Positions 17,806 through 27,058 of a stretch of DNA of 64,000 bases are shown here, in pieces. The position numbers and the translations under genes are program-made. Origin of the DNA: Halobacillus karajensis (lineage in GTDB: Bacteria; Bacillota; Bacilli; Bacillales; Halobacillaceae); the NCBI RefSeq assembly GCF_900108515.1, contig NZ_FNWW01000005.1, forward strand, positions 62,001-126,000. The letters are read 5' to 3'. Position 1 is the stretch's first letter; each line of letters begins with the position of its first letter. The notes under the pieces were generated by a model. It did no database searches and was not told the DNA's origin. It saw nothing but the letters and a program-made list of their open reading frames with translations.

Positions 17806-17810
17806 GAAGG

Positions 17811-17846
17811 GACGTGATGGATTTCGTTCATCACGTTTTCCTTTGT
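17811..17846 (+). terminator. Rho-independent terminator
   Basis: CGTGATG (17813-17819) and CATCACG (17829-17835) pair, followed by TTTTCC. It splits the glycan region into two transcription units. Confidence 0.75.
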
Positions 17847-17962
17847 CTCTTTGTTTCTAGCCCTCTCATAGTTGAGCAATAGGCGTAATCCACTAGTTCT
17901 TATGAAAAACGAAGAAAGATTGGATCTTTAGATCATATAGTGAAGCAAAGGGGTTGGAAGTG

Positions 17963-19213
17963 ATGCTCTATTTGCCGATTGAAATTAAAACGAGGGAACT
18001 GCATGGGAAGTTGCTGCTCGCTTATCATGCGTTACTAAAAGGAAAAAACGTGATCATTGGGGAGCATAGCAAAGTGGAAGAGGCAGCACAAATTTATCCG
18101 AAGGGGATATTTTTGTGTAAAGGGTACCCGAGCGGTTATATGAAGCGAGTAGTGGTAACTGCTAAACAGGCTAACCACATGGTTGCCAATCTTGATGAAG
18201 AAGGGCTGATTTATACGGACCCCAATTTCTACTTGAAAACTAGGATGAATAGGAAATGGATGCCTTACCTCGATCATGTGTATTGCTGGGGACGGAAACA
18301 ACAGCAAATGATTGAAAGGACTTATCCTGAAATGAAGGGGAAGTGCATATCATCTGGTAATCCGCGATTTGATCTACTTACTCCTAAGTATCGGGAGTTG
18401 TACAGGGAAGAATCGAATCAGATGAAGAAGACATTCGGACCTTACATATTGGTCAACACACGATTTACTTTGTTTAACACTATCAAAGGAAAAAAGGAGA
18501 AAGGTTTAACTCCTCATGCAAGGTATATCCGAGATCTTTATAATCAATTCGTTTTCATGATTAAACGAATCAGCAAGGACTTTCCTGATATTACAATTAT
18601 CGTACGTCCCCATCCTGCCGAGAGAAAGGAAAGTTATAGCGAAGAATTGAGGGGTTGCAGTAATGTTCTGGTCGAGAATGAAGGGGCGGTCATTCACTGG
18701 TTAATGGGGGCAGAAGCACTTATCCATAATGGCTGTACCACGGGTATTGAAGCATACCTTCTTGAAAAGCCCGTTTTTTCCTATGAACCTATGACATCCC
18801 CCGTATACGATGTTTTCCTTACTCAGGATGTGAGCATAAGAATAAAAGATTCAGAAGATCTATCTAGTCAGCTGAGAGAAGTTTTGAAAAAGGGGGGGAG
18901 GGTGGAGATACCGGTATCTTCGGTGTTTAGAGACTACTATGTGAATGTAAAAGTGGAAGGTTATGCTTATCTGCGGATGTTAGACCCTATGGAAAAAGCA
19001 GGTCTCGAAACAAACGCTCCTGTCCGTCCGATTGCTCATCGCTATCCAAAAGACCGAAGGAAAAAAACCCGCTATCTATTCCCTTCCCTAACAGAAGGTG
19101 AAATTCAATCGTTCTTCAATAAAATCAATAAAATTGAACGAGAGAGGCTGTGTGTCCAAATGTTTCCACTGGCTGATCGGTTGTTTCTACTGACTGCGGA
19201 GGGGCGCAGATGA
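17963..19213 (+). CDS. Surface carbohydrate biosynthesis protein-like GT
   Basis: This protein of 416 residues opens with MLYLPIEIKTRELHGKLLLA, characteristic of the surface-carbohydrate proteins known as surf_polysacc (TIGR04396, from memory). Further motifs are CKGYPSGY, YCWGRKQQQ, SGNPRFDLL, IVRPHPAER and NGCTTGIEAYLLEKPVFSY. The last three parallel the GHPRF and S-x-x-T-x-x-x-E motifs of the neighbouring A and B proteins, so all five are probably GT-B-fold transferases. I chose ATG 17963 over TTG 17954 and GTG 17960, because AAAGGGG is about nine bases ahead and the family begins at this Met. Its stop overlaps the next ATG (ATGA), indicating translational coupling. Confidence 0.72.
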   Translation: MLYLPIEIKTRELHGKLLLAYHALLKGKNVIIGEHSKVEEAAQIYPKGIFLCKGYPSGYMKRVVVTAKQANHMVANLDEEGLIYTDPNFYLKTRMNRKWMPYLDHVYCWGRKQQQMIERTYPEMKGKCISSGNPRFDLLTPKYRELYREESNQMKKTFGPYILVNTRFTLFNTIKGKKEKGLTPHARYIRDLYNQFVFMIKRISKDFPDITIIVRPHPAERKESYSEELRGCSNVLVENEGAVIHWLMGAEALIHNGCTTGIEAYLLEKPVFSYEPMTSPVYDVFLTQDVSIRIKDSEDLSSQLREVLKKGGRVEIPVSSVFRDYYVNVKVEGYAYLRMLDPMEKAGLETNAPVRPIAHRYPKDRRKKTRYLFPSLTEGEIQSFFNKINKIERERLCVQMFPLADRLFLLTAEGRR

Positions 19214-20586
19214 ACACATTGGAAAAAAAATATTGGGGACTCTACATGGATTTTTTAGAATCATTCGGGGATTTGGAATATCGTGGCATCTCTGTATCGT
19301 TGTGTACTCATTTTTACAGCCTGATTCAGAGCATGCCATATCTGGAAGAATCGATCGTGGATCCCTCTTATATGGAGGAATGGAAGGATGGATCAGTTCT
19401 ACAGGAACGGTTTGAAAACCATCTTCTCTTAGGTAAAAGAGGGAGCTATCGGGGAAAAGTCGTTTATTATGACAAATTGCTGCGTATCCCTTATTCCTTT
19501 TATAAAGAATTATCCCCGCTAACAGAAACGATCTTACTCAAACCGGATGTTACAAATATGAGAGGCCATCCAATCCCTGGGGGAACTTTGAGGGGGTTGA
19601 ATCAATACGGGGATGCTGTAGATGGAGAGGTCAGGAAGCAGCTGAAGCGGTTCAGCAAGATCGCCGGTAACTATAAAAGCCACCCTTTGTTCGGAAAACG
19701 GCACTTCTTAAAAGAGATGAAGAAGCAAATGGCAAAAATTATTTATTTTATAGAAGCATCCGAACGTTTCCTTATGAAAGAAGAAGCTTCCCTTATTGTC
19801 CTTGGAGAGACGAACAGTATGGATACACGAGCGCTCACATTATCAGCGAGAAAAAGGGGGATCCCTTCCATCACCCTCCAGCACGGTGCTATGATATCTT
19901 CATTTGGTTACCTTCCGAAAGTAGCGGGGTACCAATGCGTTTACGGAAAGTATGAACAATCTCTTTTTGAAAAGCGGGGAGTAGATCGCAAATTTGTGCC
20001 AATGATCGGGCATCCGCGTTTTGATGAAATGAAAACAAAAGCCCCCCTCCACCCCTCGCAGCTCTATAAAAAAATAAAAGTCAGTCCCAGCCGGAAAAAG
20101 GTACTCCTCATAGACCATCATACAGATAAAACGCAGACTCATAGGATCATTAAGCTTTTATTGAAAAAAGTCCCGGATGTAGAGTTGATGATTAAAGTTC
20201 AAAAAGGGATCAGGGCTTTTGATATATATGCGAAAAATAAGCGGGTTCATCTGATAAAAGGAATCCATCTCTACGACTTGTTTGCTTATGTGGATGCGGT
20301 CATCAGTTACGAGTCGACGGTTGTATTGGAAGCCCTGTTGTCTGGAAAAAGAACGTTTGTATGGAAACTTAATCAACCGGGTTTAACGAACTATTATTCT
20401 CAGTTACCTGTGACCACTTATCAGGAGGCGGATCAGCTTGTTCATGAGTTACTCCCTTGTCTAAGCAATAGAAATCCCAGCAACGGAGATAGGATCACGG
20501 AACAGCTTTATCCTACTTTTTATATTGATTCCACGCAAAAATCGACTTTTCTACTGAAAGCGTTGATCGAATCCGTACGTGCTTAA
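19210..20586 (+). CDS. Putative GT-B-type surface-glycan transferase, subfamily A copy 2
   Basis: This 458-residue paralogue of the protein at 14970 starts MNTLEKKYWGLYMDFLESF. It shares GETNSMDTRALTL, LQHG, FGYLPKVAGYQCVYG, GHPRFDEM, IHLYDLFAYVDAVISYE, STVVLEALLSGK and TNYYSQL. The start is fixed by GGAGGGGCGCAG and by the four-base overlap with the preceding gene. Donor and acceptor are unknown. The position between a surface-carbohydrate gene and pseB suggests work on the same polymer. Confidence 0.7.
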   Translation: MNTLEKKYWGLYMDFLESFGDLEYRGISVSLCTHFYSLIQSMPYLEESIVDPSYMEEWKDGSVLQERFENHLLLGKRGSYRGKVVYYDKLLRIPYSFYKELSPLTETILLKPDVTNMRGHPIPGGTLRGLNQYGDAVDGEVRKQLKRFSKIAGNYKSHPLFGKRHFLKEMKKQMAKIIYFIEASERFLMKEEASLIVLGETNSMDTRALTLSARKRGIPSITLQHGAMISSFGYLPKVAGYQCVYGKYEQSLFEKRGVDRKFVPMIGHPRFDEMKTKAPLHPSQLYKKIKVSPSRKKVLLIDHHTDKTQTHRIIKLLLKKVPDVELMIKVQKGIRAFDIYAKNKRVHLIKGIHLYDLFAYVDAVISYESTVVLEALLSGKRTFVWKLNQPGLTNYYSQLPVTTYQEADQLVHELLPCLSNRNPSNGDRITEQLYPTFYIDSTQKSTFLLKALIESVRA

Positions 20587-20735
20587 TGTGCGGGTATAGA
20601 TCGACGCTTTTTATTGTAGTCGATGGAGAGCTCGGCAGTCCTTCTTTCAAGCGTTATAGGTAGGGATCTATTTTTTTCACCGAATTCTAGTTTTTGAATA
20701 TATATGTAATCAGCAGCTATGAAATAGATTCCTTT

Positions 20736-20764
20736 ATCTAGTTTATTGGGTGAAGGAACTAGAT
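20736..20764 (+). repeat. Inverted repeat upstream of pseB
   Basis: ATCTAGTT (20736-20743) and AACTAGAT (20757-20764) are perfect arms with centres 21 bases apart, 26 bases before the pseB start. It could be an operator dyad or a leader hairpin. There is no T run after it, so it is not a terminator. A weak promoter-like pair, TTGAAT-N18-TATGAA, lies just upstream. Confidence 0.4.
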
Positions 20765-20789
20765 TATGACAAGAAGGAAGGGAATATGA

Positions 20790-21794
20790 GTGTTTTTCAA
20801 AGGAAAGAAGGTATTAGTCATAGGAGGTACGGGGACGATTGGGCGAAGTATTGTCCAGACGATCCTTCGGCAATCTCCAGAAGTTATTTGGGTTTTAAGC
20901 AGAGATGAACATAAACAGCATGAGTTACAGAATCACCTGGGGTCAAGGAATGATGTCCGTTATTTAATCGGGGATGTCAGGGATTATGATCGTGTGCATA
21001 CGGCGATGCAAGGCATCGATTATGTCTTTCATCTGGCGGCAATGAAGCATGTCCCTTCCTGTGAATACAACCCATATGAAGCCGTACTCACAAATGTTCA
21101 TGGAACGAATAATGTGATTCGGGCAGCTCTGGCGCAAGGTGTAAAAAAAGTAGTTTTCACAAGTACAGATAAGGCGATTTCCCCGACGAATGCTTATGGG
21201 GCGAGCAAACTAACGGCTGAGCGTCTGATCACCTCAGCTGAATATAGTAAAGGACAGGGGCAGACAGTATTTGCAAGCGTACGTTTCGGGAATGTCATGG
21301 GGTCGCGTGGATCGGTCATCCCTCTTTTTAAGAAACAGATCCTTGATCATGGGAAAATCACGGTAACGGATCGTTCTATGACCAGATTTATGATGACATT
21401 GGAACAGGCAACTTCTTTAACTATCAAGGCATTGGAGGAAGCGCAGGGTGGAGAGATTTTTGTCTTGAAAATGCCCATTGTTTCTCTTGATGATTTAGCA
21501 ACTCTTGTCATTAAAGAAACATGCAGACAACTACACAAAGACCCTCAACAAATCATCATTGAAGAAATTGGCCTGCGCCCTGGTGAGAAAATGTATGAAG
21601 AACTAATGACACATGAAGAGTCATTAACGGCTTGGGAACTGCCCGATATGTATGTCATTCCATATTCTTATAAAAAAGATGTCCCCTATAAGAACGCCAG
21701 AAAAGCTACGCCTGGCATGTACAGTTCCTCGGAACTTGCCCCGATCTCTCCTGATGAATTATATCAGTTGTTAAAAAGTCAACACCTCATATAA
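20790..21794 (+). CDS. pseB: UDP-N-acetylglucosamine 4,6-dehydratase (inverting)
   Basis: This 334-residue extended short-chain dehydrogenase has the Rossmann motif GGTGTIGR at the N-terminus, HLAAMKHVP, STDKAISPTNAYGASK (catalytic region) and LRPGEKMYEEL. These are typical of the PseB/FlaA1/CapE group, which convert UDP-GlcNAc to the 4-keto-6-deoxy-L-altro sugar, the first step to pseudaminic acid. The start is GTG 20790, behind AGGAAGGGA. The nearby ATG at 20786 is in another frame. It opens the run of pathway genes, though a subfamily B transferase and an epimerase stand between it and pseC. A capsule-sugar dehydratase such as CapE is the alternative, but the complete pathway downstream favours PseB. 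Confidence 0.85.
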   Translation: MFFKGKKVLVIGGTGTIGRSIVQTILRQSPEVIWVLSRDEHKQHELQNHLGSRNDVRYLIGDVRDYDRVHTAMQGIDYVFHLAAMKHVPSCEYNPYEAVLTNVHGTNNVIRAALAQGVKKVVFTSTDKAISPTNAYGASKLTAERLITSAEYSKGQGQTVFASVRFGNVMGSRGSVIPLFKKQILDHGKITVTDRSMTRFMMTLEQATSLTIKALEEAQGGEIFVLKMPIVSLDDLATLVIKETCRQLHKDPQQIIIEEIGLRPGEKMYEELMTHEESLTAWELPDMYVIPYSYKKDVPYKNARKATPGMYSSSELAPISPDELYQLLKSQHLI

Positions 21795-21818
21795 GAATAA
21801 AGAAAGAGGAGGAAGAAG

Positions 21819-23228
21819 ATGGACACGTTCTCCAAAAATTATTGGGGCCTATATCTAGATTTTTTAGATGATTTCAAAGGATTGATTTATAAAGGGTACC
21901 CCATTGCTTATTTATGTCATTACCGAAGTTTAATTCGGGGGAACAAGAGATTGATGGCGAATCTTGAATCCGACGCCTTTACAAAAAAATTAAAAAGTAA
22001 AGGACAGCAACCCACGGACGTCCAAGCGACATTCAATACATTCAAAGCAAACATACAGAAAAAGCAAACAAAGAGAAAGGGTGGAAAGGTCGTTCTCCAT
22101 GATGTTTATGATTTGCTGCGTTTTCCAGAAAAAACACTCCATAAGCATTTCAATAAATCGACGACTCTCATCCTTGAAGAAAAAGGAAGGAAAAAAAGAA
22201 AAGAATCATTCCCGCGAGCAAAAGGGTTTACCTACCAATCTTTCTCTTTATATCGTGTTGATGCAGCAGATGCGATAAAGAAAGTTAAACGTAAAGCAAG
22301 AGACATCATTGCCTCTCACCCTGAGCATCCCATGTATATCCACAAAGAATTTCAAAAAAGATTCATGCTTCAAATTGAAAAAATTATAAACCGGATTAAC
22401 GAATCAATTCAGTTGTTTCAACGAATGAGTGTCTCGGTTATTATTGTCCCTTCTACTCATTATCCTGAATCGAGAACATTGGTCATGATGGCAGCTAAAT
22501 ATGGCATTCCAACAGTATGTATGCAGCATGGAATCATTTCCGGAGAATTTGGCTATTTGCCTAAAATAGCAGATATAGATGCGGTTTATGGCCCATTTGA
22601 AAAGGATTGGTTTAAGGCAAAGGGAGTCAAAGCGACTGGTATGGAAATTATTGGACATCCGAGGTTTGATTTAATCAACAAGCCACCGTCGGCCAGCCGG
22701 ACGAAATTGACAAAGAAATTAGGGTTGGATTCTTCCAAAAGGAACGTCTTATTAATCGTTCGTGGACAGAAAAAATACAAAGAGTGGGATCAGTTTTTGA
22801 AAAAACTTACCGTTAAACAAAAGGTCAACATCATCCTCAAAGATTTCCCTAATCATCGCAAGCATTCTCTTTTAAAAAGCCATTCTTATATACACAGCTC
22901 GATCGGACATAAGCTGTATGATCTGATTCATATGTCTGATGTCGTGGTGACCTATTTTTCAACGGTTGCACTGGAAGCCATGCTTGCTGGAAAAACGGTC
23001 TTTATTTTGGACAGTCCCTTTGGGGGGTACTCAGGCTACTTCTCAAAGATGGGTAAACTCTCACAGGAAGATCCAAAGAAATTGGCTACTCTATTCTCCG
23101 ATTATATTCAGGCGAATAAGATGAAAATATATGCCGATCGAACAGTGAAAGAATTTGTTTCTTATGCTTATCCGACGAAACAGTCATCAAGCAAACGATT
23201 AATGAATTTATTGAAGAGATGGCTATGA
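21819..23228 (+). CDS. Putative GT-B-type surface-glycan transferase, subfamily B copy 2
   Basis: This 469-residue protein starts MDTFSKNYWGLYLDFLDDF and is clearly the partner of the protein at 16387. Shared blocks include STHYPESRTLVMMAAKYG, MQHGIISGEFGYLPKIAD, GPFEKDWFKAKGV, GHPRFDLI, LLIVRGQKKY, IILKDFPNHRKH, FSTVALEAMLAGK, GGYSGYFSKMG and AYPTKQSSSKRLM. It has a strong AGAGGAGG site and lies 24 bases after pseB. Its place inside the pse gene run makes use of CMP-pseudaminic acid a reasonable guess, not a demonstrated one. Confidence 0.7.
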   Translation: MDTFSKNYWGLYLDFLDDFKGLIYKGYPIAYLCHYRSLIRGNKRLMANLESDAFTKKLKSKGQQPTDVQATFNTFKANIQKKQTKRKGGKVVLHDVYDLLRFPEKTLHKHFNKSTTLILEEKGRKKRKESFPRAKGFTYQSFSLYRVDAADAIKKVKRKARDIIASHPEHPMYIHKEFQKRFMLQIEKIINRINESIQLFQRMSVSVIIVPSTHYPESRTLVMMAAKYGIPTVCMQHGIISGEFGYLPKIADIDAVYGPFEKDWFKAKGVKATGMEIIGHPRFDLINKPPSASRTKLTKKLGLDSSKRNVLLIVRGQKKYKEWDQFLKKLTVKQKVNIILKDFPNHRKHSLLKSHSYIHSSIGHKLYDLIHMSDVVVTYFSTVALEAMLAGKTVFILDSPFGGYSGYFSKMGKLSQEDPKKLATLFSDYIQANKMKIYADRTVKEFVSYAYPTKQSSSKRLMNLLKRWL

Positions 23229-23297
23229 TGAACGAAATCAAGAATATAGTCATCTATTGAAAAATAAGAATGGTGAATATAAGGGAGGGGTGTGTCC

Positions 23298-24242
23298 GTG
23301 AATATTCTCGTAACAGGAGGCGCTGGCTTTATCGGGCGCTGGGTAGTGAAGAAATTACTGGATGATCAACACCAAGTATGGGTGTTGGATGACTTATCGA
23401 ACGGAAGAATTGAAAATATTGATGAATTATTGGCTCACAAAAACTTTAGAGCCTTTATTCATGGGGATATCAAAGATGAAAAGACAGTAGAAAGCCTGTT
23501 TTATCCAGGGATCGACTTGTGTTATCACTTGGCAGCAAGTATAAACGTTCAAGATAGCATTGATGATCCAGAAACGACTTTCAACAACGATACGATCGGA
23601 ACCTTTTATTTGTTGGAGCAGTGCCGTAAACATGGGGTGAAAATGGTGTTTATGAGTACGTGTATGGTCTATGATCGGGCAGAGGACGATGGAGGAATTT
23701 CTGAGAAAGATCCCGTAAAACCAGCTTCACCGTATGCTGGTGCCAAGATTGCTGCTGAAAATATGGTCTTGTCCTACTACCATGCCTATGGCCTTCCGAT
23801 GACGGTCATCCGACCATTTAACACTTACGGTCCGTTTCAAAAGACGGGAGGAGAGGGCGGAGTAGTTGCTATTTTCATTAAAAATAAATTGAATGGTCTG
23901 CCGTTACAAATATACGGGGATGGCATGCAGACACGGGACCTTTTGTATGTGGAAGATTGCGCACGCTTTGTTGTTCAGGCAGGTTACCGGGATGAAGTAA
24001 ACGGAGAAATTGTGAATGCGGGCCTTGGGCGGGATATAGCGATAAATGATTTGGCTGAATTGATAGCGGATGACCCAAGCCGGATTATGCATATTGAACA
24101 TATACATCCGCAAAGCGAGATTCCAAAATTATTATGCGATTACAGCAAAGCAAAGCGATTATTGGGCTGGGAACCTGCCGTGACATTAGAAGAAGGAATT
24201 AAACGAACAGAGGAATGGATTGAGAGAACGAAATTAATTTAA
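23298..24242 (+). CDS. NAD-dependent nucleotide-sugar epimerase/dehydratase
   Basis: This 314-residue extended SDR protein has GGAGFIGRW (NAD binding), HLAASINVQDSIDDP, STCMVYDRAEDDGG, the YxxxK pair in SPYAGAKIAAENM, and RPFNTYGPFQ with YGDGMQTRDLLYVED. The whole resembles dTDP-glucose 4,6-dehydratase/LegB-type proteins and UDP-sugar epimerases. Its purpose beside PseB is unclear. It could make a second sugar for the glycan, or the gluco-configured 4-keto sugar of the legionaminic route. I chose GTG 23298, seven bases after GGGAGGGG, over GTG 23292. It is followed by pseC after 14 bases. Confidence 0.78.
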   Translation: MNILVTGGAGFIGRWVVKKLLDDQHQVWVLDDLSNGRIENIDELLAHKNFRAFIHGDIKDEKTVESLFYPGIDLCYHLAASINVQDSIDDPETTFNNDTIGTFYLLEQCRKHGVKMVFMSTCMVYDRAEDDGGISEKDPVKPASPYAGAKIAAENMVLSYYHAYGLPMTVIRPFNTYGPFQKTGGEGGVVAIFIKNKLNGLPLQIYGDGMQTRDLLYVEDCARFVVQAGYRDEVNGEIVNAGLGRDIAINDLAELIADDPSRIMHIEHIHPQSEIPKLLCDYSKAKRLLGWEPAVTLEEGIKRTEEWIERTKLI

Positions 24243-24256
24243 AGGAGTACATCAGA

Positions 24257-25465
24257 GTGGGAGATACGTTAGCGATTTTTGGGGGAGACCCCGTTCGTGA
24301 TACGCTGCTGCCTTATGGCAGACAGTCCATTGACGATCAAGATATTGAATCGGTTGTGGCCGCATTGCAGAGCGACTATATTACGACAGGACCTGAGATT
24401 GATGCCTTTGAAAAGGGCTTGGCTGATTATGTAGGGGCATCGTATGCGGTCGCTTTTTCCAACGGGACCGCAGCTTTGCATGCCGCATGCTTCGCGGCTG
24501 GTATTACCAATGGTGATGAAGTCATCACAACCCCATTAACTTTTGTCGCGAGTGCGAACTGTGTCCTTTATACGGGAGGGAAACCGGTATTTGCGGACGT
24601 CAATCCGAAAACATATAACATCGAACCCTCTTCGATTGAATCATTAATCACACCAAGAACAAAAGCGATTATCCCGGTGGATTTCACTGGCCAACCGGCG
24701 GATTATGATCAGATTAAGGCGATAGCCGATAAGTATAGGCTTGTCATCATTGAAGATGCCGCTCATGCCTTAGGAGCTGGTTATAAAGGGAAAAAAGTCG
24801 GGTCCTATAGTGATATGACCATGTTCAGCTTTCACCCTGTGAAGCATATTACCACAGGGGAAGGGGGCGTCATTACGACAAACAATAGAAAGTATTATGA
24901 GAAACTAATGATGTTTCGTACCCATGGAATCACTAGAGATCCAGCAAAACTGCTGGAGAAACGCCACCCATGGGAATATGAAATGCAATTTCTAGGGTTT
25001 AATTATCGAATGACAGATTTACAAGCTGCCCTTGGAAGCAGCCAGCTTAAAAAAATGGATTCTTTTGTGGCCAAGCGAAAAGCATATGTGAAAGCTTATA
25101 ATCAATCATTCAGAAAGATGGAAAATATCCTCACACCTACCCAGCTTCCTGGAACAGATTCGTCCTATCACCTTTATGTTATCCGCTTGTCGGGTCCTCT
25201 TAAAGGGTTAAGAAAAGAGGTTTTTGAGGCGCTTCGCGCCGAAAACATCGGGGTCAATGTCCATTACATGCCTGTCCATACCCAGCCTTATTACAAAAAT
25301 CGTGGCTATACAAAAGGGATGTGCCCGATCGCAGAAAAGGTTTATGAGCAAATCATCAGTCTGCCATTATTTCCGGGCATGACGGATGAGGATGCAGCAG
25401 ATGTAGTGAAAGCCGTAAAAAAAGTAATGGCTTATTATGAAGCGGATGCAGGTGGAGAAGGATGA
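24257..25465 (+). CDS. pseC: UDP-4-amino-4,6-dideoxy-N-acetyl-altrosamine transaminase
   Basis: This 402-residue DegT/DnrJ/EryC1-type aminotransferase has LPYGRQSIDDQDIESVV and SDYITTGPEIDAFEKGLADY at the N-terminus, SNGTAALHAACFAAG, IEDAAHALGA and the PLP lysine in SFHPVKHITTGEGG. These are the signatures of PseC, which puts an amino group on C4 of the PseB product. The start is GTG 24257, nine bases after AAAGGAG. The stop overlaps pseG (ATGA). LegC/SpsC-type aminotransferases are relatives, but the N-terminal block fits PseC best. Confidence 0.9.
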   Translation: MGDTLAIFGGDPVRDTLLPYGRQSIDDQDIESVVAALQSDYITTGPEIDAFEKGLADYVGASYAVAFSNGTAALHAACFAAGITNGDEVITTPLTFVASANCVLYTGGKPVFADVNPKTYNIEPSSIESLITPRTKAIIPVDFTGQPADYDQIKAIADKYRLVIIEDAAHALGAGYKGKKVGSYSDMTMFSFHPVKHITTGEGGVITTNNRKYYEKLMMFRTHGITRDPAKLLEKRHPWEYEMQFLGFNYRMTDLQAALGSSQLKKMDSFVAKRKAYVKAYNQSFRKMENILTPTQLPGTDSSYHLYVIRLSGPLKGLRKEVFEALRAENIGVNVHYMPVHTQPYYKNRGYTKGMCPIAEKVYEQIISLPLFPGMTDEDAADVVKAVKKVMAYYEADAGGEG

Positions 25466-26511
25466 GGATCGGATTCAGAGTGGATGCTTCAACAAACGGT
25501 GGAACAGGACACGTGATGCGCTGCCTTACGCTCGCGAATGAACTTCGTACACTTGGAGCAGAGGTTTTTTTTATGTGCCGAAGACGTCCGGGAGATTTGG
25601 TTGAATTTATCCAGGAGCATGGTTATCCCGTTTACGAAATGACAGGGGCGGATCAAGTATCCTGGAGAGAAGATGCTGTCCGGGTAATACAGATATTGGA
25701 CAATGTAGGATGGGTAGATTGGCTGGTTGTCGATCATTATGAGCTAGATGCGCGCTGGGAGAAGTCGATAAGCCCCCACGTCAAAAAATTGATGGTTATT
25801 GATGATCTCGCTGATCGTGCGCACGATTGTGATTTGCTGCTCGATCAAAATTTATATAAAAGAATGGAAGAAAGATATGTGGGGCTTGTACCTGAACGGA
25901 CCACGCTTCTTCTAGGGCCGGCTTACACACTTTTACGGGAAGAATTTTTTCTATCTTCCCCTTCAAAGGAGGAGTGGGATGGAAAAATCAGAAGAATTCT
26001 AGTGTCCTTTGGGGGGAGCGATCCCACGAATGAAACGATGAAAGCTCTTCAGGCTGTTGAGAGGCTTAAAATTACTCCGAGGGTGGATGTGGTGATTGGG
26101 AAAAATCATCCACACAAACAAGCAATCACTCGTTTATGTGAGCGGCATGAAAAGGTGGAACTTCATATCCAGACAAGGGAAATGGCCCGGCTTATGGAAC
26201 GTGCGGATTTAGCTATAGGGGCGGGAGGGAGTTCTGTGTGGGAACGGTGTTACATGGAACTTCCATCCTTAGTCATTGAAACAGCCGCCAATCAAACAGA
26301 AGTCATCTCCTCTTTACGAGAAACGGGGGCCATTTTCTATCTGGGGAAAAGTTCAGAAGTAAATGTCGGGCGGCTTTCTCAAAGTCTTGCAAGGTTAATG
26401 GATGCTCCTCAACGGATGAAGAATGCGTGGGAATCTGTGAAGGAATTGATGAAAGGTCATAAGCGTTATGAGGTTTCTAAGTTTATAATGGGGGGTGGTA
26501 CAAATGGATGA
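25462..26511 (+). CDS. pseG: UDP-diacetamido-trideoxy-altropyranose hydrolase
   Basis: This 349-residue GT-B-fold hydrolase has the PseG/SpsG start MRIGFRVDASTNGGTGHVMR, containing the catalytic GTGHxMR with its His. LVVDHYELD, VSFGGSDPTNET and GAGGSSVWERCYMELPSL follow. PseG removes UDP from the 2,4-diacetamido sugar to give the free sugar used by PseI. It is about 70 residues longer than Campylobacter PseG and close to Bacillus homologues. It overlaps pseC by four bases and pseH by eight. Confidence 0.9.
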   Translation: MRIGFRVDASTNGGTGHVMRCLTLANELRTLGAEVFFMCRRRPGDLVEFIQEHGYPVYEMTGADQVSWREDAVRVIQILDNVGWVDWLVVDHYELDARWEKSISPHVKKLMVIDDLADRAHDCDLLLDQNLYKRMEERYVGLVPERTTLLLGPAYTLLREEFFLSSPSKEEWDGKIRRILVSFGGSDPTNETMKALQAVERLKITPRVDVVIGKNHPHKQAITRLCERHEKVELHIQTREMARLMERADLAIGAGGSSVWERCYMELPSLVIETAANQTEVISSLRETGAIFYLGKSSEVNVGRLSQSLARLMDAPQRMKNAWESVKELMKGHKRYEVSKFIMGGGTNG

Positions 26512-27058
26512 TTTTCACTTGCGTGACATCGAGCGCGCGGACCTGCCTGTGGTATGGAAATGGCGAAACGCGGAGCATATACGGAAGCATATGTATAAGG
26601 ATCAATGGATTCCGTGGGAAGAGCATGTCACATGGTTCGAAAAGGAACAAAAAAATCCATCTTCTTATGCAAAGTTATTTATCCACAAAGACCGTCCTCT
26701 TGGAGTTGTACGGTTCACGAATGTAGACTTTGAACACGGGACTTGTGAATGGGGGTTCTATATTGGGGATCAAGAGGCTCCAAGAGGGGCAGGGACCATC
26801 ATGGGAGTGTTAGCCCTGAATTTTATTTTCGATACGGTAGGCATGAGAAAAATTTGTGCAGAAGTTCTGGACGTTAATGTAACGAGCCTCCGTTATCATG
26901 AGAAACTCGGTTTTGTGCAGGAAGGGCGGTTGATGGAACAACTAAGACGCGGGGGAAATCTTATAGATGTTATTCCAATGGCGCTGTTTAAAGAAGTGTG
27001 GGAAAAGAGACGTGAGATTTTAAAAAGGAGGAAGCTTAATGGAGATCCATATCGGTGA
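26504..27058 (+). CDS. pseH: UDP-4-amino sugar N-acetyltransferase
   Basis: This 184-residue GNAT-fold acetyltransferase starts MDDFHLRDIERADLPVVWKW and contains WGFYIGDQEAPRGAGTIMG (acetyl-CoA binding) and NVTSLRYHEKLGFVQEG. In this operon position it should be PseH, acetylating the 4-amino group made by PseC. The start is ATG 26504 with GGGGGTGG just upstream. A GTG at 26495 is in frame but too close to that site. It overlaps the 3' end of pseG and the 5' end of pseI, so translation is coupled. Confidence 0.85.
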   Translation: MDDFHLRDIERADLPVVWKWRNAEHIRKHMYKDQWIPWEEHVTWFEKEQKNPSSYAKLFIHKDRPLGVVRFTNVDFEHGTCEWGFYIGDQEAPRGAGTIMGVLALNFIFDTVGMRKICAEVLDVNVTSLRYHEKLGFVQEGRLMEQLRRGGNLIDVIPMALFKEVWEKRREILKRRKLNGDPYR

